Source: CAYMGQ01 sp964390055 (lineage in GTDB: Bacteria; Bacillota; Clostridia; Peptostreptococcales; Natronincolaceae). Taken from it: 11,390 bases of DNA. Shown here piece after piece: positions 6,839-11,390 of the stretch. The notes beneath the pieces are model-generated. The model did not search any database. It worked only from the letters and a program-made list of their open reading frames with translations, and was not told where the DNA came from. The stretch lies in NCBI GenBank assembly GCA_964390055.1, contig CAYMGQ010000026.1, positions 1-11,390 on the forward strand. The letters run 5' to 3'. Numbering within the stretch: the stretch's first letter is position 1; each line of letters begins with the position of its first letter. The translations under genes were made by a program, and so were the position numbers.

Positions 6839-8029
6839 TCAGAATTTAACACAATTCCTGCCTTTTTTCTTAGCCCTGTATAAGGCCTTGTCTGCTCTTT
6901 TTATAACATCCTCAGGGCTTTCTGCATTAGATGTTTTCCCGGCAACACCTATACTGACTGTTATCCTGACCTCTTCCCTTGTTTTTATCCCTTTTCCATC
7001 CTTCTTTTTCCTACCTTTATCATTCCTTATTATAAAAGGCCTGCTGGCAATCCTCTTCCTCAATTCTTCCAGGAAAGGATAAGCTTCCCTGGCATTTTTG
7101 CCGGGAAATAATATAGTAAATTCCTCTCCTCCATATCTATATACCCTTGCTCCCCCTTCTGTTCTCTCCATCATGCCGGCCACCATTTTTAAGACCTGGT
7201 CGCCTACATCATGGCCATATTTATCATTGAATTTTTTAAAAAAATCAATATCCAGCATGGCTATGGAATAATTATCACCAAGTTTTAAAAATTCTTCCCT
7301 TAGAGCCCGCCGGCCAGGAAGTCCTGTCAGTTCATCCAGATAGGCTATAGCATAAAAATCCTTCAGAATAGCAAAAATAAAAAATAAAACTGAGAAAAAA
7401 GTGAATATTAAAATTAGTAAAGCATAATCACTCTTCATATAAAAGAACAATACAAATATATTTATTAATACAAAGAAAAAAGCATAGTCTTCATTACTGT
7501 TTAAACTCTTCCCTATATTTACCAGGGAAAGGAGGAAGAATAACGCAGAAAAGGCCAAAAACCCCTGATTTACCTGGGCAAACGCTTCCATAACCTCATT
7601 ATATAGATTGTCCTGAATTGTTAAAAGATAGAAAAAATAAAACTGGATAATTATGAAGCTAAAGCGTCTGATACCACTGGCTGTAAATATCCCTCTTTCT
7701 TTATAAGAGCTAATAAACATTAAATTGAAGAGCAGGATTAAAATACTGAATGCCGGTTCAAAGGTATTAGCTTGACCGGAATAAAAATCAATCATTAAAA
7801 AGTGCAATAATAAGAAAAACTGCAGAAAAAAAACCCTGCTTTTATTCAGAAAGAAACTTAGAATAAAAACAAGAAAAAAAAGGACATATAGAGTATATTG
7901 TAGTATATATTTATATTCCAGAAAAGTCAATCGAATTTTTCCAAATAAATCAAATAAAATATAAAGACCAGTACAACTTATAAGTACAAAGACAAAAACC
8001 CCTATTATTTTTCTAATTGGACTCTCCAC
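6839..8029 (-). CDS. Membrane-anchored GGDEF diguanylate cyclase
   Basis: Probably makes cyclic di-GMP from two GTP. The N-terminal ~225 residues are strongly hydrophobic, with about seven or eight likely membrane helices (near 8-30, 42-62, 66-81, 93-109, 124-137, 155-171, 183-197, 202-220). This looks like a multi-pass membrane sensor of no family I recognise. The C-terminal GGDEF domain (about 228-396) has DELTGLPGRR at 232-241, the metal-binding D260-D262 region, FNDKYGHDVGD, and an intact active-site GGEEF at 300-304. The RxxD inhibitory site expected five residues before GG is absent (EGGA instead). A lysine- and glycine-rich insertion sits near 338-350. The start is GTG at 8029, with AAGGAGGTA just upstream. 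An extended -10 promoter precedes it. It lies 73 bases upstream of cheY, suggesting a link between c-di-GMP and motility. Confidence 0.88.
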   Translation of the reverse strand: MESPIRKIIGVFVFVLISCTGLYILFDLFGKIRLTFLEYKYILQYTLYVLFFLVFILSFFLNKSRVFFLQFFLLLHFLMIDFYSGQANTFEPAFSILILLFNLMFISSYKERGIFTASGIRRFSFIIIQFYFFYLLTIQDNLYNEVMEAFAQVNQGFLAFSALFFLLSLVNIGKSLNSNEDYAFFFVLINIFVLFFYMKSDYALLILIFTFFSVLFFIFAILKDFYAIAYLDELTGLPGRRALREEFLKLGDNYSIAMLDIDFFKKFNDKYGHDVGDQVLKMVAGMMERTEGGARVYRYGGEEFTILFPGKNAREAYPFLEELRKRIASRPFIIRNDKGRKKKDGKGIKTREEVRITVSIGVAGKTSNAESPEDVIKRADKALYRAKKKGRNCVKF

Positions 8030-8051
8030 TGACTACCTCCTTGCAATATAA

Positions 8052-8060
8052 ATTATAGCA
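8052..8060 (-). promoter_or_regulatory. Extended -10 promoter for the cyclase gene
   Basis: On the minus strand the sequence reads TGCTATAAT, a perfect -10 box with the TGn extension. It ends 22 bases before the GTG start of the cyclase, leaving a short leader that contains the AAGGAGG site. No good -35 box lies at 16-18 bases spacing, which extended -10 promoters of the housekeeping sigma factor can tolerate. It may also drive the downstream cheY and flagellar genes. Confidence 0.55.
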
Positions 8061-8115
8061 AAAATAGTATAGTAAATAAATCCACAAAAAGTACTAATAA
8101 TGTCATTAATAATCA

Positions 8116-8145
8116 CAAAAGGAAGACGGTACAGACCGCCTTCCC
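8116..8145 (-). terminator. Intrinsic terminator after the chemoreceptor gene
   Basis: Just past the chemoreceptor stop codon, the minus strand has GGAAGGCGGT and ACCGTCTTCC around a CTGT loop. This is a 10-bp GC-rich stem with a single G-U pair, at 8121-8144. It is followed by TTTTGTG. This is the clearest terminator in the window and separates the chemoreceptor unit from the cyclase-cheY-flagellar unit. Confidence 0.85.
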
Positions 8146-8157
8146 ACATCCTCTTCC

Positions 8158-10224
8158 TTATATCTTAAATTGTTCTACCTGCCTGTTCAGTTCCTCAGCT
8201 ATGCGGGCCAGTTCTTCACTGGCTCTGGCAACCTCGGACATACCTGCTGTCTGTTCCTCAACAGAAGCGGATGCTTCCTGGCTGGCAGCAGCATTTTCCT
8301 CTGATATGGCTGACAGGTTCTCCATTATCTTTATAATCTCCTCTTTCTGTTTATCTATCTCCTTGCTGGCTTCATTTACTACCTTAATCACTTTCTGCAT
8401 TTCTTCTATTGAATCAGAGATACCCTCAAATTTCTTATCAGTCATGTCCACACTGGCACTCTGTAAGGCAACTACTTTCTCAATTTCTTCCATAACCTGT
8501 ACTGCTGTTGAAGTCTTATCTGTAAGGTCCCGGATAATGGTGCTGATTTCCTCTGTAAATTGATTTGATTGTTCAGCCAGTTCCCTGATCTCTTCAGCAA
8601 CTACAGCAAAACCTCTACCGGATTCTCCTGCCCTGGCTGCCTCAATGGCTGCATTTAGAGCCAGCAGGTTGGTCTGTCCGGCAATGTTCTTGATCATCTC
8701 ACTGGCTATGGCTATTCTTTCCGCACTTTCATTGGTATTATTGATAACCTCTTTGATTTCCCTTGAGGACCTGTTACTGATACTGGTTTTTTCTACAAGG
8801 TCCTTAATCAGTATGGAACCTTCTTCTTTAAGCTGGCTAACCTTTTCCAGGGAATCATTCAGGGCCTGTATATACTCATTATTTTTATTAACTATATTAC
8901 CCAGTTCTGTGATTGTCGCCAGCCCTTTTTCAGTATCACTGGCCTGATCACTGGCACTACCAGCAATACCCTCAATGACTATGGCTACTTCCGCAGATGC
9001 CGTACTAGATTGTTCTATGGTCGCTGTCAATTCTTCCGAATTGGAGGCCACTTCCTGGGAGTTTTCCAATACACTTCTGATAATACTGCTCACAGAGTCC
9101 TGCATTGAATCCACTGCTCTGGAAATCTCTCCAAATTCGTCTTTTTTCTGTAACAATGCCTCTGGTACCCTGTTGGTAAAATCCCCTCTGGCCATGGAAT
9201 CCATGATTTCCTTTAACCTGTCTATGGTTTTAACAGCATAATTGGATGAAGAAAAAAGAAGAATAATCAATGAGATACCGGCCAGGGCTCCCCAGAATGA
9301 CATGCTGCGGCTATTCCTCCTCATGGTGGCATTAACCTTTTCCATGGAGAAACCTATATTGAGCGCTCCCACTTTCTCGCCATTTATTATGGCAGGATAT
9401 ATTACATCATATACCGTTATTCCCTCTTCCTCAATATAATATTCAGAAGTATAGGCAATTTCATCAATTATTGCAGCATGGATCCCGGGATCATCAGAAA
9501 CATCACTTCCAATATATTCCCTCACACTACTGGCCTGTACCTTGAAATTTGTTCCTATAAAAACAGCATAGACTATCTGTTCAGTATCAGCAAATTCTTC
9601 AAGCAGTTTCTGGTATTCAAATTGCTCTGTTATCTGTCTGATAACATCAGCCTGTAACCCTATCTGTACTGCAGTACCATCCTTATTCTTAACTATACCA
9701 TATTTAAAGTATTCATCTGATTGTGTATCCTTCCTTATTTCCTCCATTACCTCAGTAACATTACTGCGGAAGAAACTGTACAGGGAATGATTAGGCTGTA
9801 TCCTGTGGCCTACATACTGGGGTACACTTGAATATAGTATTACACCTTCCGGACTATAGTAATTTATCTCATGTACAAAAAGGGCTTCTGCCATTTCGAA
9901 TAACAGGTCATTACTCAGTTCATCATCCTCTTCATCGTCAATTTTTTCAATCACCTTGATAACCGCATTTGCAGCAGTCCTAATGTGATGTTCAAAGGCA
10001 GAATTTATAATCTCCAGTGAACTGCTATTATCTTCCAGCCTTTTTACAAAATCCTGTAACATAAAGATTCCATTCTGTCCAATTGTAGTCAGGAGACTTT
10101 CTTTAGCATTGTAGTTACTGAGCACTGTCATTCCAACGGCAACAATGGCTACAATCAACAACGGCAATACCAGGAGTCTTATTCTGATGGAGTGGAAATT
10201 TATCTTTATTTTGTTAAATATCAT
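8158..10224 (-). CDS. Methyl-accepting chemotaxis protein with double-Cache-like sensor
   Basis: Transmembrane chemoreceptor that controls CheA kinase activity in response to an unknown ligand. The 688 residues comprise a short cytoplasmic N-terminus and TM1 (about 16-35), a ~270-residue extracytoplasmic domain (36-305) that looks like a double Cache (segments such as INYYSPEGVILYSS and a second unit with NGEKVGALNIGFS), and TM2 (about 309-332). A HAMP domain (about 331-385) and the methyl-accepting signalling domain follow. The signalling tip NAAIEAARAGESGRGFAVVAEE lies near 524-545. About 150 residues flank the tip on each side, so the coiled-coil arms are roughly 21 heptads, consistent with the long 40H or 44H classes. 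There is no C-terminal NWETF-like CheR tether. The ATG at 10224 follows GGTGGAG at good spacing. The ligand cannot be told from the sequence. Confidence 0.94.
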   Translation of the reverse strand: MIFNKIKINFHSIRIRLLVLPLLIVAIVAVGMTVLSNYNAKESLLTTIGQNGIFMLQDFVKRLEDNSSSLEIINSAFEHHIRTAANAVIKVIEKIDDEEDDELSNDLLFEMAEALFVHEINYYSPEGVILYSSVPQYVGHRIQPNHSLYSFFRSNVTEVMEEIRKDTQSDEYFKYGIVKNKDGTAVQIGLQADVIRQITEQFEYQKLLEEFADTEQIVYAVFIGTNFKVQASSVREYIGSDVSDDPGIHAAIIDEIAYTSEYYIEEEGITVYDVIYPAIINGEKVGALNIGFSMEKVNATMRRNSRSMSFWGALAGISLIILLFSSSNYAVKTIDRLKEIMDSMARGDFTNRVPEALLQKKDEFGEISRAVDSMQDSVSSIIRSVLENSQEVASNSEELTATIEQSSTASAEVAIVIEGIAGSASDQASDTEKGLATITELGNIVNKNNEYIQALNDSLEKVSQLKEEGSILIKDLVEKTSISNRSSREIKEVINNTNESAERIAIASEMIKNIAGQTNLLALNAAIEAARAGESGRGFAVVAEEIRELAEQSNQFTEEISTIIRDLTDKTSTAVQVMEEIEKVVALQSASVDMTDKKFEGISDSIEEMQKVIKVVNEASKEIDKQKEEIIKIMENLSAISEENAAASQEASASVEEQTAGMSEVARASEELARIAEELNRQVEQFKI

Positions 10225-10330
10225 ATATTCTCCACCTTCCTTTTGCTAGGGATTTTTAAAACCAGTAAAATTTGTCCACAGTCCCTTCCTTCTCACAGGG
10301 GATTGTCTCCAACACCACCTTTCCTATCTA

Positions 10331-10370
10331 TTAAGTTATATTTAAAAAATTGTGTTTTTAAGTTATATTT
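10331..10370. repeat. 13-base direct repeat upstream of the chemoreceptor gene
   Basis: TTAAGTTATATTT occurs exactly twice, at 10331-10343 and 10358-10370, a 27-base period, in the gap between the YjfB-like gene and the chemoreceptor gene. On the minus strand each copy reads AAATATAACTTAA, which contains a TATAAC -10-like core. The pair could be a regulator-binding site or duplicated promoter elements. No matching -35 box or sigma-D motif is visible. Confidence 0.6.
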
Positions 10371-10385
10371 CTGAATTTTCTGAAT
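10368..10385. repeat. Tandem 9-base repeat abutting the 13-base repeat
   Basis: TTTCTGAAT is present in two perfect adjacent copies (10368-10376 and 10377-10385), overlapping the end of the second 13-base repeat by three bases. The whole block 10331-10385 is therefore built of repeated AT-rich units, upstream of the chemoreceptor and downstream of the YjfB-like gene. A G- and purine-rich leader of about 75 bases (minus strand, about 10250-10325) separates it from the chemoreceptor ribosome binding site. I recognise no riboswitch class in that leader. Confidence 0.5.
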
Positions 10386-10437
10386 ATATTTTGCGTAATT
10401 ATTTCTCTTTCCTTGCCCTGGTTCCATGCATTTTTAC

Positions 10438-10632
10438 CTAAACCAATATATCTACATGATTACCCAGATGGCCTTCCCTGTATCTCTGCATTTCACCATT
10501 GAAATCTTCCAGCCCTTCCAACAGTTTAATAACAGTTGTCCCATCCTGGTTTAGTAACTGCCTTAAAGTTAAAACACTTAAAGCATTACGTAAACTGGAG
10601 ATATCCTGCTGATATGCTTTACTTATTTCCAT
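10438..10632 (-). CDS. YjfB-like putative motility protein (small)
   Basis: A 64-residue protein that I judge to be a member of the YjfB putative motility family, whose members are short, helical and of unknown biochemical function. The features that suggest this are a single amphipathic N-terminal helix (about residues 8-42, ISSLRNALSVLTLRQLL), then LLEGLED, and a C-terminus GNHVDILV that resembles the GxxIDI-hydrophobic ending of that family. There is no signal peptide, membrane helix or cysteine. The insert FNGEMQRYREGHL before the tail is not something I recall in the family. The ATG at 10632 has GGGGGTAAGG upstream. It lies 39 bases after the sugar hydrolase gene with no terminator between, so they may share a transcript. 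It sits in a motility locus, which supports the assignment. Real coding gene: likely; family: moderate. Confidence 0.65.
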   Translation of the reverse strand: MEISKAYQQDISSLRNALSVLTLRQLLNQDGTTVIKLLEGLEDFNGEMQRYREGHLGNHVDILV

Positions 10633-10651
10633 AAGCCTTACCCCCTATCAA

Positions 10652-10664
10652 TTCAATTATTGAA
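10652..10664. repeat. 13-base inverted repeat between sugar hydrolase and YjfB-like genes
   Basis: TTCAAT-T-ATTGAA is a perfect inverted repeat with 6-base arms in the 39-base gap before the YjfB-like gene. It is not followed by a T-tract in the gene direction, so it is not an intrinsic terminator. A TTGACT hexamer overlaps its upstream edge, but no -10 box fits at 16-18 bases. It could be an operator; the arms are short enough for chance. Confidence 0.3.
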
Positions 10665-10671
10665 GTCAAGA

Positions 10672-11390
10672 TTAACGGAGAGATAGAATCTCCTTTACAC
10701 ACCTGACAGCACCCTTACCATCTACCAGTTTCTGTCCTCTTTTACTCATATTTTTTCTTAACTCATAGTTATTGATCAATTCAAGAAGGCCGCCGCCAAT
10801 ATCCTCAGCTTCCAGCCTGTCCCCTGGACCAAGATTAATGATTACTCTTTTCTCTGCCAGGGTTTGAGCCCCCTTCACCTGATTCTCTGCCTGTAAAATT
10901 GCTATTGCCGGGGTCCCAGTTGCTGCCAGTTCATACAGGGTACTGCCGCCGGCACAGACAGCCAGGTCTGCCTGCAACATCATATCACTCATCTGCTGCA
11001 CATTAAAATGAAGGCTTGTTTTCAGCTGAAGTTCTTTTACCACTGCTATAATCTCCTCTACATTGTCAAAGGCCGGGCCGATGATTAAATCCAGTTCCAA
11101 TTTATCCTTACTGATAAAATCATTATAGGTAAAATTATGTATATTATCAATAGCTTTTATTATCTTTGGCGTTAGATTCAATGGGTCTCCTCCGCCGACT
11201 GTCACCAATATCCTCCGGACCTTTTCATTTATTCTGCGTTCAGGCAGGTTGTTGAATTCATCCCGCAGCAATAAATACTCAGTCCCCAGCAGGAAGCTGG
11301 TATCACCCCCCAGGGACACATATTCCAGCTCCGGAGCATATATATTGCCATTGATGACCATATCAGACGGGAAGGGGAAAGGGGCAAAAT
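10672..11390 (-). CDS. PseG/SpsG-type nucleotide-sugar hydrolase (partial, runs off right edge)
   Basis: Probably a member of the PseG/SpsG group. PseG removes UDP from UDP-2,4-diacetamido-2,4,6-trideoxy-beta-L-altropyranose in pseudaminic acid synthesis; SpsG acts in surface polysaccharide synthesis. The visible 238 residues have a GT-B-like C-terminal fold: ILVTVGGGDPLNLT, LDLIIGPAF, then AVCAGGSTLYELAATGTPAI, which matches the family AGGxTxxEL nucleotide-binding motif, and QTLAEKRVIINLG near the end. An ATG at 11361 is only an internal methionine. The frame stays open upstream to the edge, and the preceding residues continue the family DLVINGNIYA-like segment (here SDMVINGNIYAPELEY). The N-terminal part, roughly 90-110 residues, is therefore outside the window. 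In this setting a role in flagellin glycosylation is plausible but not shown. Confidence 0.8.
   Translation of the reverse strand, partial: FAPFPFPSDMVINGNIYAPELEYVSLGGDTSFLLGTEYLLLRDEFNNLPERRINEKVRRILVTVGGGDPLNLTPKIIKAIDNIHNFTYNDFISKDKLELDLIIGPAFDNVEEIIAVVKELQLKTSLHFNVQQMSDMMLQADLAVCAGGSTLYELAATGTPAIAILQAENQVKGAQTLAEKRVIINLGPGDRLEAEDIGGGLLELINNYELRKNMSKRGQKLVDGKGAVRCVKEILSLR

Noticed and set aside
8098..8108. Short inverted repeat TAATG-T-CATTA upstream of the cyclase promoter
   Set aside because: Five-base AT-rich arms are expected by chance in such a gap and nothing else supports an operator.
8201..9439. Series of plus-strand open frames opposite the chemoreceptor
   Set aside because: All lie antisense to a well-supported coding region, with serine- and leucine-rich translations typical of shadows of coiled-coil genes.
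10260..10325. Cobalamin-like or c-di-GMP riboswitch before the chemoreceptor
   Set aside because: Only short fragments resemble either consensus; the conserved cores and pairing layout are missing.

Overview
The window is a motility and signalling region of a moderately AT-rich, anaerobe-like Bacillota chromosome. The gene order flgB-flgC-fliE-fliF-fliG-fliH-fliI-fliJ is the usual Bacillota fla/che operon start. CheY is of the Bacillus/Thermotoga type, strong AGGAGG-like ribosome binding sites are common, and TTG and GTG starts are frequent. The proteins look closest to clostridial or halanaerobial homologues. That placement is an impression from the translations, not a computed assignment. 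Every gene I can support lies on the minus strand, so transcription runs from high to low coordinates.

Right part (about 8116-11390, transcribed first). The 3' part of a PseG/SpsG-type nucleotide-sugar hydrolase runs in from the right edge. It is followed by a 64-residue protein resembling the YjfB putative motility family. After a 213-base gap carrying direct repeats comes a large methyl-accepting chemotaxis protein with a probable double-Cache sensor. A clear intrinsic terminator closes this unit.

Middle part (6409-8060). A diguanylate cyclase with a multi-pass membrane sensor starts just after an extended -10 promoter. It is followed by cheY. A hairpin between the two has its T-tract on the side that fits plus-strand transcription.

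Left part (1-6294). The flagellar basal-body and export operon is tightly packed. It holds proximal rod proteins (flgB, flgC), the rod/MS-ring adaptor (fliE), the MS ring (fliF), the rotor switch (fliG), the export ATPase and its regulators (fliH, fliI) and the 5' part of fliJ, which leaves the window at the left edge. Several junctions overlap, which suggests translational coupling.

Together the genes cover sensing (chemoreceptor), signal relay (CheY, c-di-GMP), building of the motor, and possibly glycan precursor supply for flagellin. I see no mobile element, CRISPR array, rRNA or tRNA. The region is largely conventional. The points most worth a second look are the YjfB-like small protein, the repeats upstream of the chemoreceptor, and the membrane-bound cyclase placed directly before cheY.
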